This document shows, piece after piece, positions 17,851-26,979 of a DNA stretch of 52,882 nt. Source of the stretch: Geobacillus proteiniphilus. GTDB lineage: Bacteria > Bacillota > Bacilli > Bacillales > Anoxybacillaceae. The stretch is taken from positions 1 through 52,882 of the forward strand of contig NZ_MQMG01000022.1 in assembly GCF_001908025.1 (NCBI RefSeq), in the 5' to 3' direction. Position 1 is the first letter of the stretch, and every line of letters begins with the position of its first letter. The position numbers were made by a program, and so were the translations under genes. Under the pieces are notes generated by a model, which was not told where the DNA came from, did not search any database, and saw nothing but the letters and a program-made list of their open reading frames with translations.

Positions 17851-20331
17851 CTATTGCGCCTTTTTCATATACATGTATGCCGGAATCGTCGCCCATTTCG
17901 GCGTATTGTGCCGAACTTTGGCGACAACGACGGTCATATCGTCTTCAATCTCGCCGCCGCATTGGCGGATCACTTCTTCCATGATCAAATCGGCGACTTC
18001 CTGCGGGTCGTTCGTCTTTAATTCTTGAATTTTCCGCTTCATCCAAACATCATGGTTTTCGACGTTCATCGGCCCTTCAAACACACCATCGCTCATCATA
18101 ATGAGCAAGTCGCCCGATTTCAGCTGCTCGGTGACAACGTCAAATTCCACTTCTTTAATGATGCCCATCGGCAAGTTGCTCGCTTCCACTTTCATCACCT
18201 TGTCACCGCGCTTAATAAAGCTTGGCGTCGATCCGATTTTCAAAAACTTCGTCGCCGCGTTTTGCAAGTCGATGATGGCCAAATCCAGCGTCGCATACAT
18301 GTCTTCTGTCGTCCGCAATGCCAAAATCGAATTGATCGATTTGATGGCAATCGACTCGTCCATTCCCGTCTGCAAAATCTTTTGCAACAGGCGCAGCGTC
18401 TCGCGGCTTTCGTCATGCGCCCGCTCCCCATTGCCCATGCCATCGCTGATGGCAACGGCGTACTTGCCGGTAGCAAGTTCAATCGTTGCATAACTGTCGC
18501 CAGAAATGAACCCCCCTCCTTTGGCGGCAAACGCGACGCCCGTTTCGACGACGAACGCTTTCGTCGAGCCGAAGGCGACGCGGCAGTAGCCGTTCGGGTA
18601 GGCGGCGCACTCTTCGCGCTTGACGACGATCGTCTCTCCCAAAATATCTGACAGCATCGGCGCAATCAGTTTTTCGCACTCACCCCGCCCTTCGCAGTAA
18701 GGAATGCTCATTTCAATATCGATATTTCCTTTTTCCAAACTGTAAATGTCGACATGGCCCACTTCGATGCCAAACTCTTGCAGCGCATGGTAAATTTGTT
18801 CTTCCTGCAAATAATGGTTTTCCTGTTCTTTCTGCATTTCTTTGGCGAAATCGTCCATCACTTGCGAAACGCCCAACAGCTGTTCAGCGACAAGCTTCCG
18901 GCTTTCGTGGATTTGCCGTTTGAGCTTGCGGTTTGCTTGATAAGCAACCATCTCTTTTTCAATCGCGTCGACGACTTTGCCGGCCTTGACGCAATACCGC
19001 TCCCACTCGCGCAGCAACTGATGGTTTTGCGACAATGTTTTTTCGTCCGCCTCGCCCATCATTTGCTTCATGTACGCATAGGTTGTACGAAAGTTGTCCG
19101 CCCAGCATTGCGTCTTCTTAAAGCACGTTTGGCACGTTTTTTCCGTGATGTCGCTCAAAAAATAGTCGACTTCACGGTCGCTGTATTCATTAGCATCCGG
19201 AAGCGGTTCGGGCGAAAAGCTTTCCGCCAGCGCCTGAAAGACGTTGGAAAACTGCGAGACGCGTTGCACCGTCATATCGCGGATTTTCCGGACGTATTGT
19301 TGTTGCTCATTTATATATTCTGCCGTGCCGGGAATGTATTTGGCGATTTTCTCCGTCAGTGAACGGGATGTACCAAAAAACAGCATAATTGCGATGCCGG
19401 ATTCAAACAGCGTCGGCACAAGCTCACTCTTCCCTTCGCCGTATAAACCAAGCAGCAGCGTCGCGACGAGGAGGCCGAACGCCACCCCAAGTTTTTTCCC
19501 TTCCCTCAGCAACCCGCCAAGCAGCCCGGCGAAAGCAAGCAAACTCATTTCCGACAAGTTGCCGACATTTGCCAAGCTCAGTACAAGCCCGGTGACAACG
19601 CCGACGGTGGAGCCGGTCGCCGCTCCGGCGACAAACGCGAACAACAAAACGAGGTAGCGCGACATCACATGCTCAAGCGACAAACCGTACACAGCCCAAC
19701 CGATCATCCCGGTCAACATCGAGGCGAGCAAAATGATCAACGAAATGATCTCTTCCGCTCGCAACGCATGTTTATGCTTCTGCACTGTCAACAACGGGAT
19801 GCTTTGCATAAAAATCAAGGTCAATACAAGCGACAGCCCGGCTTCGACGACCGCCATGGCGGCGCCGTAGACCGATCGCTCTCCGAGCCAATAATAGGAG
19901 ATCAGCCATTTGGCGGAAAGAGACAGCACAAACACAACAAATGGAACGATTTTCAGTGACTCACTGATCACCCTCCGCACCCATCCGTAAATAAAGAGAA
20001 AGCCAAAAATGGAAACGCCGACAAACAGCGCCACATCAAGCGACAGCGTCAAAGCACCGGCCAACAGCGAGATCAACGCAAAAGCGGCCTTGTCGCGGCG
20101 CAGCATATAGACCGAAACGAAAAATGGCAAAGCGAACGGGGTCAGCTTCGATAAAATCAATGCTCGTCCAAGCAAAAAGCCGACAAGAAGAAGCAAAAAG
20201 CCTTGATGGATGAACAGATGACCGAGGCGCAGCTTCACATGGCGCATCCAGCGCGACACCGTTGCTTGCGTGTCATGAATCGGCACTTCCGAAATGCTGC
20301 GGCGCACCGTCCCTCTTTCTACTCTTTCCAT
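17851..20331 (-). CDS. spoIIE: Stage II sporulation protein E (PP2C phosphatase)
   Basis: This is an 826-residue membrane phosphatase. It dephosphorylates SpoIIAA to release sigma-F in the forespore and also acts at the polar septum with FtsZ. The first ~330 residues contain about ten hydrophobic segments. A central regulatory region follows, then the PP2C domain with GDSYATIELATGKYAVAIS, DGMGNGERAHDES (about 630-642) and MMSDGVFEG. The ATG is preceded by AAAGGAGAGG. Its promoter has the 21-bp spacer and Spo0A-like boxes described separately. Length matches B. subtilis (about 827). Confidence 0.97.
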   Translation of the reverse strand: MERVERGTVRRSISEVPIHDTQATVSRWMRHVKLRLGHLFIHQGFLLLLVGFLLGRALILSKLTPFALPFFVSVYMLRRDKAAFALISLLAGALTLSLDVALFVGVSIFGFLFIYGWVRRVISESLKIVPFVVFVLSLSAKWLISYYWLGERSVYGAAMAVVEAGLSLVLTLIFMQSIPLLTVQKHKHALRAEEIISLIILLASMLTGMIGWAVYGLSLEHVMSRYLVLLFAFVAGAATGSTVGVVTGLVLSLANVGNLSEMSLLAFAGLLGGLLREGKKLGVAFGLLVATLLLGLYGEGKSELVPTLFESGIAIMLFFGTSRSLTEKIAKYIPGTAEYINEQQQYVRKIRDMTVQRVSQFSNVFQALAESFSPEPLPDANEYSDREVDYFLSDITEKTCQTCFKKTQCWADNFRTTYAYMKQMMGEADEKTLSQNHQLLREWERYCVKAGKVVDAIEKEMVAYQANRKLKRQIHESRKLVAEQLLGVSQVMDDFAKEMQKEQENHYLQEEQIYHALQEFGIEVGHVDIYSLEKGNIDIEMSIPYCEGRGECEKLIAPMLSDILGETIVVKREECAAYPNGYCRVAFGSTKAFVVETGVAFAAKGGGFISGDSYATIELATGKYAVAISDGMGNGERAHDESRETLRLLQKILQTGMDESIAIKSINSILALRTTEDMYATLDLAIIDLQNAATKFLKIGSTPSFIKRGDKVMKVEASNLPMGIIKEVEFDVVTEQLKSGDLLIMMSDGVFEGPMNVENHDVWMKRKIQELKTNDPQEVADLIMEEVIRQCGGEIEDDMTVVVAKVRHNTPKWATIPAYMYMKKAQ

Positions 20332-20366
20332 TCCCGATCCTCTCCTTTACCTTTCTATTACCCCCT

Positions 20367-20431
20367 ATTATATCGCTTGAATTGTCAGAAATTTGTCAAA
20401 ACCACAGAGAAAAATAAAAAATCGTTCGACG
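20367..20431 (-). promoter_or_regulatory. spoIIE promoter with 21-bp spacer and Spo0A boxes
   Basis: TTGACA (20399-20394) and TATAAT (20372-20367) are perfect hexamers but 21 bp apart, too far for ordinary sigma-A. This same spacing defines the Spo0A-activated spoIIE promoter of B. subtilis. Spo0A-box-like sequences are TTTGTCAAA (plus, 20392-20400), TTGTCAGAA (plus, 20382-20390) and CGTCGAA (minus, 20431-20425). The first two lie 10-11 bp apart, one helical turn. Confidence 0.85.
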
Positions 20432-20477
20432 TTTTCCACGGCAAAACGCGGTCAACAGGCTTGTTCCGACAGAAAGA

Positions 20478-20523
20478 GACAAAAAAGAAAAACGAGCATG
20501 TCGCTTGATGGCGCATGCTCGTT
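20478..20523 (-). terminator. Terminator of the Met-Glu tRNA operon
   Basis: AACGAGCATG and CATGCTCGTT form a 10-bp stem around a 13-nt loop, followed by TTTCTTTTTT on the minus strand, a few bases after tRNA-Glu. It insulates the tRNAs from the spoIIE promoter. Confidence 0.88.
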
Positions 20524-20528
20524 TGCGA

Positions 20529-20600
20529 TGACCCGTACGGGATTCGAACCCGTGTTACCGCCGTGAAAGGGCGGTGTCTTAACCACTTGACCAACGGGCC
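20529..20600 (-). tRNA. tRNA-Glu (anticodon UUC)
   Basis: The cloverleaf has acceptor GGCCCGT, anticodon loop CTTTCAC (TTC) and T-arm GGTTCGAATCC. CCA is not encoded. It is the second gene of a two-tRNA operon corresponding to B. subtilis trnSL. Confidence 0.95.
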
Positions 20601-20612
20601 ATTTTGGATTGT

Positions 20613-20689
20613 TGGTGGCGGTGGAGGGGATCGAACCCCCGACCTCACGGGTATGAACCGTACGCTCTAGCCAGCTGAGCTACACCGCC
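20613..20689 (-). tRNA. tRNA-Met, elongator type (anticodon CAU)
   Basis: The acceptor GGCGGTG is fully paired at position 1, the anticodon loop is TTCATAC (CAT) and the T-arm contains GGTTCGATCC. CCA is encoded. The paired first base and similarity to trnSL-Met1 suggest elongator rather than initiator. It could in principle be a tRNA-Ile2 substrate of TilS, but the anticodon stem looks methionine-type. Confidence 0.9.
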
Positions 20690-20706
20690 GTGTGACAACA
20701 GTTTAT

Positions 20707-20735
20707 ATCATAACGGAGGAGATGACGATTGTCAA
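20707..20735 (-). promoter_or_regulatory. Sigma-A promoter of the Met-Glu tRNA operon
   Basis: TTGACA (20735-20730), 17 bp, TATGAT (20712-20707). The predicted start is about 10 nt before tRNA-Met. Confidence 0.85.
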
Positions 20736-20791
20736 TACATATAGGCGGAAAATGCAGAGGGGAAATATATCCTCTTATTCCATACAGAAAC

Positions 20792-20819
20792 AAAAAAGCA
20801 TCCATAGCGACGGATGCTT
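20792..20819 (-). terminator. Rho-independent terminator of yabR
   Basis: AAGCATCC and GGATGCTT form an 8-bp stem followed by a T run on the minus strand, about 45 bp after the yabR stop. Confidence 0.88.
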
Positions 20820-20862
20820 GTTTCCGAATTTGTCATCCTTCAAACAATCTTTCAGCAGCAAG

Positions 20863-21261
20863 TTACCCTCGTCTCGCTCCACGACCTCCCCGCTTCGACT
20901 CCGTATGACGGCGCAGCGATGCCAATCGGTCTTCACTCTCTTTTAAGAATCGGCTGATTTTTTGTTCTAAGCTGTCCGCCGCGGAGCGGTCGTTTGTCCG
21001 ATGGCGCGGCCGCTGCGAAGAAGGCGTGTCTTTTGCTTTGCGAATGGACAGGCCGATTTTTCCATCTTGACCGACGTTGATGACTTTGACATACACCATA
21101 TCGCCGACTTTCAGATGATCGTTGATGTCTTTGACATAGTTATCGGCTACCTCGCTAATGTGAACGAGTCCTGTGACCCCCTCCGGCAGCTCCACAAACG
21201 CCCCAAATTTCGTAATGCCCGTGACCTTGCCTTGTAACTTGCTGCCTACTTCAATCGACAT
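20863..21261 (-). CDS. yabR: S1-domain RNA-binding protein (YabR-like)
   Basis: This 132-residue protein has one S1 RNA-binding domain at residues 2-74 (GKVTGITKFGAFVELPEG, GLVHISEVA, GDMVYVKVI, KIGLSIRKA). A basic, glycine- and arginine-rich tail ends RGGRGARRG. B. subtilis YabR and general stress protein 13 share this design. Its RNA targets are unknown. It has its own promoter and terminator, so it is probably monocistronic, between divIC and the tRNA operon. Confidence 0.93.
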   Translation of the reverse strand: MSIEVGSKLQGKVTGITKFGAFVELPEGVTGLVHISEVADNYVKDINDHLKVGDMVYVKVINVGQDGKIGLSIRKAKDTPSSQRPRHRTNDRSAADSLEQKISRFLKESEDRLASLRRHTESKRGGRGARRG

Positions 21262-21308
21262 AAAAAAAGTGCTCCTCCTTAAAACGCTTTAAAGATGGTG
21301 TTTTTTTT

Positions 21309-21338
21309 ATTATAGCGAATGAAAAAAATGCGTGTCAA
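21309..21338 (-). promoter_or_regulatory. Sigma-A promoter of yabR
   Basis: TTGACA (21338-21333), 18 bp, TATAAT (21314-21309). Both hexamers are perfect. Confidence 0.85.
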
Positions 21339-21343
21339 TATGA

Positions 21344-21370
21344 CGAATGCCCATAGAAAACGGGCATTCG
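21344..21370 (-). terminator. Stem-loop after divIC
   Basis: CGAATGCCC and GGGCATTCG form a 9-bp stem 9 bp after the divIC stop. The following sequence is TCATATTGAC, so there is no clear T tract. It may terminate weakly or protect the 3' end. Confidence 0.55.
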
Positions 21371-21379
21371 CAGGCAAAA

Positions 21380-21751
21380 TTATTTTTCCGGCAAGACGAA
21401 AATAATTTCTCCATCTTTCGATAAGTAATATTTTTTCCGCGCCAGCTCGGCGATATAGTCATCATCATGCAACTTTTTCATTTCCTCTTTCAGTTGCTTT
21501 TCCTTCCGTTCAAGCTCCGCAAGCTGCTCTTTCAGCTTTTGCTGTTCCGCCGTTTTTGCATCGATCGCCTTCGCTTGCGAGTGCAAGGTGTAGACAAGAG
21601 CGGAGGCGAATATCGCAAACAACAACGACCAGACAACCAAACGGACAGCGACAACCCGCCGTCTTCTCGCCGCCTTCTGCTTTTTCTCCTCATGCTCCGC
21701 TATGTACGTCGACGACAGCTTCGTCACATTCGTTCTCCGGGGCACGTTCAT
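21380..21751 (-). CDS. divIC: Cell division protein DivIC
   Basis: This is a 123-residue bitopic membrane protein of the septum-initiator family that works with FtsL and DivIB at the division site. A basic cytoplasmic tail (RRRR around residue 30) precedes a single transmembrane helix (about 37-55). An extracytoplasmic coiled coil rich in Glu, Lys and Leu follows (about 60-98). The start at 21751 follows AGAGGTG with 8-nt spacing. It lies downstream of yabQ in the yabP-yabQ-divIC order known from B. subtilis. Confidence 0.95.
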   Translation of the reverse strand: MNVPRRTNVTKLSSTYIAEHEEKKQKAARRRRVVAVRLVVWSLLFAIFASALVYTLHSQAKAIDAKTAEQQKLKEQLAELERKEKQLKEEMKKLHDDDYIAELARKKYYLSKDGEIIFVLPEK

Positions 21752-21767
21752 CGCGTTTACACCTCTT

Positions 21768-22400
21768 TTACTCGCGCCATTTCGCAAACCACATGCTTAT
21801 TTTCTCTTTTGTATTCTTGATTTGTCCAGCAAATCCTTTTAAACGTCGAAAAAATTTTTCCACCCCGGCTCGTCTTTGCGGCGGCACCCGCCGCCAAATC
21901 ATGATGCCCGTCCAACGCAGCGGAGCAAGCAAAAGGCGGATCATCTTCCAAACAGCCAGCAGCACAAACCGAACGATCCACAACAAAAGCCGCCAAGCGA
22001 ACAATAGAAGTGCCAGCGCCATTTGCCCAAGGAGGATGAGCGGGCGCATGACCATGAGGCGGAACAGCTGAACGAGCGTCTGTCCGAGTCTTACCGCCAG
22101 CCCAATGAACCACTCGAGCACCCGAACATAAAAGGAGCGGAGCAAGCTTTGATAAGCGGCATATCCGCATAAAAGCGCGAGAAACAAATAAAAGCGAAGC
22201 TCGCCTTCATTGACGAAAAGAAGCACATAAAACACGATGAGCGCCTGCACCGCCCAAAACAGCACGTCATTCACAAAGACGAGCCAGTGCGCCCGCTCAT
22301 GCCGTTTCAACATCCGGCTGTACGTATCCCACGCCAGGCCAAGCCAGCCGCCCATGCCAATCATCGCCAGCATGGTGTACAGCTGTATGCTGACATTCAT
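21768..22400 (-). CDS. yabQ: Sporulation membrane protein YabQ
   Basis: This is a 210-residue polytopic membrane protein with about five hydrophobic helices in the first 165 residues and a basic C-terminal tail. The N-terminus MNVSIQLYTMLAMIGMG and the gene order identify it as YabQ. In B. subtilis YabQ is needed for spore cortex formation and localises around the forespore. The ATG overlaps the yabP stop as ATGA, so the two are translationally coupled. Confidence 0.93.
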   Translation of the reverse strand: MNVSIQLYTMLAMIGMGGWLGLAWDTYSRMLKRHERAHWLVFVNDVLFWAVQALIVFYVLLFVNEGELRFYLFLALLCGYAAYQSLLRSFYVRVLEWFIGLAVRLGQTLVQLFRLMVMRPLILLGQMALALLLFAWRLLLWIVRFVLLAVWKMIRLLLAPLRWTGIMIWRRVPPQRRAGVEKFFRRLKGFAGQIKNTKEKISMWFAKWRE

Positions 22401-22702
22401 TTGAACAACTTGCTAAAGAATCCTTTAGCCTTCTCCTGATGGTCATCTAAATAAACGAGGTCGAAAATGCGCCCTTTAATCGAAACAACGCCTTTGTCGA
22501 CATCTAAGTTTTTCATCTGCAAGTTTTGCCCGCGGATGGCCAAAAAGCCCATGACCGTCTCAAGCAAAAACTCCTCGTTGTCAAAGCTCTCGACTTGTTT
22601 CACCCCGGTGATGTCAAGAAGGCGCCGGCCGCGCATGATCACATCATGTTCCTGGACCGGACCTTTGTTCGTGCTTCCGCCAAATTCATCGTGTCGACTC
22701 AT
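22397..22702 (-). CDS. yabP: Sporulation protein YabP
   Basis: This is a 101-residue soluble protein with the YabP family pattern (HDVIMRGRRLLDITGVKQVESFD and MGFLAIRGQNLQMKNLDVDKG split around residues 25-75). B. subtilis YabP is a mother-cell sporulation protein of the same operon as YabQ. The start at 22702 follows GGGGGATG; ATGs at 22708 and 22717 are also in frame. A CATACATA sequence about 75 bp upstream resembles a sigma-E -10, but its -35 is poor, so I do not call a promoter. Confidence 0.92.
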   Translation of the reverse strand: MSRHDEFGGSTNKGPVQEHDVIMRGRRLLDITGVKQVESFDNEEFLLETVMGFLAIRGQNLQMKNLDVDKGVVSIKGRIFDLVYLDDHQEKAKGFFSKLFK

Positions 22703-22824
22703 GTTCATCCCCCGCATTTCCATTTAGTATAGAAAGCCGGCAAGGCCAACCGCCTTTTCTCATCCGTTGTTTGTACCATATGTATGTCAGCGGGGGATGG
22801 TTTAGAACAAGCCTGCAGGACAAA

Positions 22825-23106
22825 TTAGACGTCGTCTTGTTCCGGCGCCGGGGTGGTCCGTTCTTCGCGGATCAATTCGTACAGCCCGGTTGCCTCCTCT
22901 TTTTTCGTTGTTTCTTTTAGATCCGTCACTTTTACCGTTACCCGCTTTTGCCCAAATTGAATCGTCAATTCATCGCCGACTTTCACATCGGAGCTCGCTT
23001 TGGCGACATGGCCGTTGATCCACACTCTCCCTTGATCGGCGATTTCCTTCGCCAACGTGCGGCGTTTGATGAGGCGGGACACTTTTAAAAATTTATCAAG
23101 GCGCAT
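22825..23106 (-). CDS. rqcP: Ribosome quality-control S4-domain protein RqcP
   Basis: This is a 93-residue S4 RNA-binding protein. Residues 1-60 form the S4 fold ([31 protein letters not shown]). In B. subtilis RqcP (YabO) binds obstructed 50S subunits with RqcH and drives alanine tailing of stalled chains. The ATG at 23106 follows AAGGGGG and lies 13 bp after the mazG stop. The frame is open for another 167 codons inside mazG, but this extension has no family similarity and is rejected. Confidence 0.94.
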   Translation of the reverse strand: MRLDKFLKVSRLIKRRTLAKEIADQGRVWINGHVAKASSDVKVGDELTIQFGQKRVTVKVTDLKETTKKEEATGLYELIREERTTPAPEQDDV

Positions 23107-23119
23107 TGCATGATCCCCC

Positions 23120-24580
23120 TTACCGTTCGTTTTCTTTGGCTTCTTCCCAAAAACGATCGAGTTCGGCAAGCGAAAACGAGGTGATCGACCGGCCGCTTTT
23201 TCGCACTTGTTCCTCGATATAAGCGAAACGGCGGGCAAATTTGTCGTTGGCCATTTGCAACGCTTCTTCCGGTTGAATCCCGTAATAACGGGCAAGGTTG
23301 ATGAGCGCGAACAATAGATCGCCAAACTCGCCGACAAGCCGATCGCGACGGCCGCCGGACGTTTCGGCTCGAAACTCGGCCATTTCTTCTTCGACTTTTT
23401 GCCATATCGGCGCGGCATCATCCCAGTCAAACCCGACTTTCGCCGCTCGTTTCTGCAGCTCGTACGCCCGCATCGTCCCCGGCAGACTTTTCGGAATGTC
23501 GGCAAGAATCGATTCCGAAAGCCCGCCTCCTTTTTCTTTCTCCTTGATCTTCTCCCAGTTGGCAACGACTTGTTCGGCCGTCTCGGCCGTGACATCGCCA
23601 AACACATGCGGGTGGCGTCGGATCATTTTCGCCGTCAGCGTGCGGATGACGTCGTCGATCGAAAACAACCCTCGGTCGGCGCCGATTTGCGCATGGAGCA
23701 TTACTTGCAGCAATACGTCGCCGAGCTCCTCGACCATATGATCATCGTCACCCTCGTCAATCGCCTCGAGCAGCTCATACGCCTCCTCAAGCAAATAGCG
23801 CTTCAGCGACGCATGCGTCTGCTTCCGATCCCATGGACAGCCGTTCGGCCCTCTCAGCGTGGCGATGACGCGGCGCAGCGTCTCAAACCGGTGGTAAAGC
23901 AACGGCTCGTCCTTCACCGGCGGCACGTAGACGCTTGTCAAGTTGTCAAGCCCCGTCTCGCGGTCCAACTCATAAAGCGGCACGCGCTTTACTTGCTCGT
24001 CCTTCGTGCCTGCCGCGGTGACAATGTAGATCGGGTAATCGTCGGGAAGCTGCTCCATCAAAGAAAGCTTCACGTTCGAGGCCACAAACGAATCGTACAC
24101 TTGACAAAAAACAGCATGCAGTGAGGGCGACCATTCTTCTCCTCGAAAAGTCGTCGCATCAAGCAACTGAAACCCTTCAATTGGATCGATGCGCACCGCC
24201 GTAAACAGCGCATCCAAAAAGCTTTGACCACCTTCGATCACGATTCGGCAGACGCCGCGCCGCTCAGCTTCGAAAAGAAGCTGCACCGTCCGCTCGGCAA
24301 CAAGCGGATGGCCGGGAACAGCGTAAAACACATCGCCGCGCTTCGCCTGTTCCGTCAATCGATCGACGATGTCAGCGTACACATCCGCAAACTGCTCGTG
24401 TTTTTCATACACTTCATCAAATGACGTAAACGCAATCCCTTCCTCCGTAAGCCATTTGACCACCGGGTGTTCTTTCGTCCGCAAAAAGAGCGGATGCGCC
24501 CGCTTTAGCTTTCGGTACACACCGATCGGCAGCTGTTTTACATCTCCGGCGCCGAGGCCGAACACATAAATCGTATTCAT
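23120..24580 (-). CDS. mazG: SAM-methylase/MazG nucleotide pyrophosphohydrolase fusion (YabN-like)
   Basis: This is a 486-residue two-domain protein. Residues 1-215 match the tetrapyrrole (SAM-dependent) methylase fold with [22 protein letters not shown] and IEGGQSFLD. The rest is a tandem MazG house-cleaning NTP pyrophosphatase with [30 protein letters not shown], then a second half with VGFDWDD and [10 protein letters not shown]. The fusion is the normal form in Bacillaceae. The methylase half has no established substrate. It sits 6 bp upstream of the rqcP operon partner and 6 bp after yabM. Confidence 0.93.
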   Translation of the reverse strand: MNTIYVFGLGAGDVKQLPIGVYRKLKRAHPLFLRTKEHPVVKWLTEEGIAFTSFDEVYEKHEQFADVYADIVDRLTEQAKRGDVFYAVPGHPLVAERTVQLLFEAERRGVCRIVIEGGQSFLDALFTAVRIDPIEGFQLLDATTFRGEEWSPSLHAVFCQVYDSFVASNVKLSLMEQLPDDYPIYIVTAAGTKDEQVKRVPLYELDRETGLDNLTSVYVPPVKDEPLLYHRFETLRRVIATLRGPNGCPWDRKQTHASLKRYLLEEAYELLEAIDEGDDDHMVEELGDVLLQVMLHAQIGADRGLFSIDDVIRTLTAKMIRRHPHVFGDVTAETAEQVVANWEKIKEKEKGGGLSESILADIPKSLPGTMRAYELQKRAAKVGFDWDDAAPIWQKVEEEMAEFRAETSGGRRDRLVGEFGDLLFALINLARYYGIQPEEALQMANDKFARRFAYIEEQVRKSGRSITSFSLAELDRFWEEAKENER

Positions 24581-24586
24581 CGCCGA

Positions 24587-26137
24587 TCACCTGCCTCCTA
24601 ATCGTAGACGGAATTTATTAGCCAATGGGAAAGCTGCCAACTCCTGTTCAGAAAAAACATGTCCTTTCACAATACACGCAAGGTAAACGACAGCACCGAT
24701 GGCAACGCCGCCAAGCGCCTCGGCAGCCGCCCATAGCCGCCCCTCGCTCGAGCTGTCCATCAGCCACCTATACCCATGCAAGACGACGGCCATCATAGCG
24801 GCCGCTTTCACGGTTGGGTACATGTATTTCCGGCCCGCCGTCCGATATTCACGCGGCAAAAAGGCGCATAAAAAGCCTGCCATGAGCGCATAAGCACCCG
24901 TCGTCGCCGCGGCGGCGCCAAGCGCTCCAAACCGCGGAGCAAGCCAATGCATAAGCGCGGCCTTCCCCGCCACTGCCAACGCCACGCCGGCAGCGGCCGT
25001 CCATTCCCTCCCCATTCCTTGCAATAATGCAGAGGCGGTCAACGCGATCGTAGTAAAAAAGACAGAGGAGGACAAGACGGCGAGAACCGACGAACCGTAG
25101 TCATTCTCGAACAACATCGCATTGATCGGTCGAATGAGGCAAATGAGCCCTAACGAAGCACCAAGCCCAATGACAACGGCAAGCCGGATGGACAGCGCTC
25201 CATAGGCGAAAACGGCACCTTGGCGGCGCGCTCCGGAAAGAAGTGGAACAAGCGCCAATGAAAACGACGTGCCGACGACCGTGCCGAGCTGAATGAGCGG
25301 CTGACCGCGGTCGTACACTCCTTTTAGCCGCTGCACCTCATCGAGCCTTGCCCCCGCTTCCTGTAGAAGCGGAACGAATAAAAATGAATCGACGAGTGGA
25401 ATCAGCGTCAACGCCATATTCGTCAAGCAAATGACCGTCCCCGCCGTCAATAAACGCCGGCCCACCTGTCGATCCCAAGCTGGCGGCGTGCGGCCCGACG
25501 TTTTTAGCCGCCGACGCCGGGACAGGAAGAAAAGCAAAATGAAAAGCGCCGCCGCCATGCCTACTAGCGTCCCTGCGACCGCTGCCATGCCGCAAGCATA
25601 GACGTCGGCGCCGCGCTGCACCGCTCCATACGACAGCCCTAAAATCGCCGTCACCCGGACGAATTGCTCGCCAACTTGGGACGCCGCTGTCGGCGTCATA
25701 TCATGCCGCCCTTGGAAATAGCCACGCAACAATGCGATGGGCGGAAACAGCAAAAACGAAAATGAAAGCAAGCGCACGAGCGGCGTAAGCCGTCCATCGC
25801 CCATCGCCGAGGCAATCACCCCCGCCCCTAGATACAGCGAAGCAAACAGGATGACGCCAAGGACGCTTAACACCAACAAGGCGACGCGCACACTAGCGGC
25901 AGCGCCCGCTTCATCCTGTCCCGCCAACCGCTCGGCGACAAGCTTCGAGACGGCAACCGGGTAGCCGGTCAGCGAGAGTGCGACGACGATGCCATAAATC
26001 GGGTACACTTGTTGGTAAATATAAAAACCAATGTCCCCGACCATATTTTGATACGGAACACGGTACAAAGCGCTTAATAGTTTCGCGGCCAAAGCGGCGG
26101 CCGTTAAGATCGCCGCCCCTTTCCATACGTTTCCCAT
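24587..26137 (-). CDS. yabM: Polysaccharide flippase of the MOP superfamily (YabM-like)
   Basis: This is a 516-residue integral membrane protein with about 14 hydrophobic segments. The N-terminal half has FYIYQQVYPIYGIV, GYPVAVSKLVAERL and RGYFQGRHDMTPTAASQVGEQFVR, characteristic of the SpoVB/MurJ-like lipid-linked oligosaccharide exporters. The start at 26137 follows GAGGGGAG; the ten codons upstream lack a ribosome site. It may flip a peptidoglycan or teichoic precursor, but the substrate cannot be read from sequence. It precedes mazG by 6 bp. Confidence 0.9.
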   Translation of the reverse strand: MGNVWKGAAILTAAALAAKLLSALYRVPYQNMVGDIGFYIYQQVYPIYGIVVALSLTGYPVAVSKLVAERLAGQDEAGAAASVRVALLVLSVLGVILFASLYLGAGVIASAMGDGRLTPLVRLLSFSFLLFPPIALLRGYFQGRHDMTPTAASQVGEQFVRVTAILGLSYGAVQRGADVYACGMAAVAGTLVGMAAALFILLFFLSRRRRLKTSGRTPPAWDRQVGRRLLTAGTVICLTNMALTLIPLVDSFLFVPLLQEAGARLDEVQRLKGVYDRGQPLIQLGTVVGTSFSLALVPLLSGARRQGAVFAYGALSIRLAVVIGLGASLGLICLIRPINAMLFENDYGSSVLAVLSSSVFFTTIALTASALLQGMGREWTAAAGVALAVAGKAALMHWLAPRFGALGAAAATTGAYALMAGFLCAFLPREYRTAGRKYMYPTVKAAAMMAVVLHGYRWLMDSSSEGRLWAAAEALGGVAIGAVVYLACIVKGHVFSEQELAAFPLANKFRLRLGGR

Positions 26138-26226
26138 CCAGTTTCTCCCCTCGCATAGACAACCCACTCAACCTAGACGCCGGAGGGCGATAGAAGCCGC
26201 CAAGCGCCATTATGGCTACGCTCGAT

Positions 26227-26256
26227 ATTATAGCGCAACTTCCGCCTGTTGGACAA
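26227..26256 (-). promoter_or_regulatory. Probable sigma-A promoter of yabM-mazG-rqcP
   Basis: TTGTCC (26256-26251), 18 bp, TATAAT (26232-26227). The -10 is perfect and the -35 has four of six bases. About 85 nt of leader precede yabM. The rest of 26138-26372 shows no gene. Confidence 0.55.
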
Positions 26257-26372
26257 AGGTGATGGTCAACTCGCACGGCTTCATGCGCTGTTCCGCAAGC
26301 CAAGCGGACGAAAAAGCAGGATGTGGAAGCGATTCCGGGATTCAAGGCATCTCGCCCCCATTTGCCGGGCGG

Positions 26373-26400
26373 AAAAAAAGGCAGCCTGTGAAGCTGCCTT
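26373..26400 (-). terminator. Rho-independent terminator of spoVT
   Basis: AAGGCAGC and GCTGCCTT form an 8-bp stem around a 7-nt loop, followed by a run of T on the minus strand, 10 bp after the spoVT stop. Confidence 0.9.
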
Positions 26401-26410
26401 GTTGTTTCGC

Positions 26411-26947
26411 CTATTGTTCCATTTGTCGAGCCAAAAAGCTGGCGGCTGTTTCTACTGCTTTATGCTCCACTTCACCAAGCGTTTTCTCGCGCGATAAAAT
26501 GATGACTGCTCCGATCGGATCGCCGTTGGCGACAATCGGGCCGATCGTATACGACTTCAACGTTTCCGTCATCCCGTCAACGAGCTCGACTTCCCCTTCC
26601 TCCGTATGGAGGATGGAATTGCGGTCTTCCATGGCTTTTTCCACCAACGGGCTGACGCTTTTGTTCATATACTCTTTTTTCGAAACGCCGGCGACAGCGA
26701 TGTATACATCGCGGTCGCAAATGAGCACAGGCTGGCCGAGGCTGTCAAACAGCGCTTCGGCGTACTCTTTGGCAAAGTCGCCTAATTCACTGATCGGCGA
26801 ATATTTTTTCAAAATGACTTCTCCATCGCGGTCAACAAATATTTCGAGCGGATCTCCTTCGCGAATGCGCAACGTTCTGCGAATTTCCTTCGGAATGACA
26901 ACTCTCCCTAAATCATCAATGCGACGAACAATACCGGTTGCTTTCAT
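26411..26947 (-). CDS. spoVT: Stage V sporulation protein T
   Basis: This is a 178-residue transcription factor that tunes forespore sigma-G genes. Residues 1-50 are an AbrB-type swapped-hairpin DNA-binding domain (MKATGIVRRIDDLGRVVIPK). The rest is a GAF-like domain (GQPVLICDRDVYIAVAGVSKKE, IGAVIIL). The DNA-binding half resembles that of AbrB in this same window. The start at 26947 follows GAGGGT; an open frame to 27082 crosses the promoter region and is not coding. It has a sigma-G-type promoter and a large inverted repeat upstream, which fits the known autorepression. Confidence 0.96.
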   Translation of the reverse strand: MKATGIVRRIDDLGRVVIPKEIRRTLRIREGDPLEIFVDRDGEVILKKYSPISELGDFAKEYAEALFDSLGQPVLICDRDVYIAVAGVSKKEYMNKSVSPLVEKAMEDRNSILHTEEGEVELVDGMTETLKSYTIGPIVANGDPIGAVIILSREKTLGEVEHKAVETAASFLARQMEQ

Positions 26948-26979
26948 GCCTTGTATACCCTCACTTTCATCTAGGATTT

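Noticed and set aside
22825-23607. 260-codon form of rqcP
   Set aside because: The first 167 codons overlap mazG in another frame and resemble no family; the ATG at 23106 has a ribosome site and matches S4-domain proteins.
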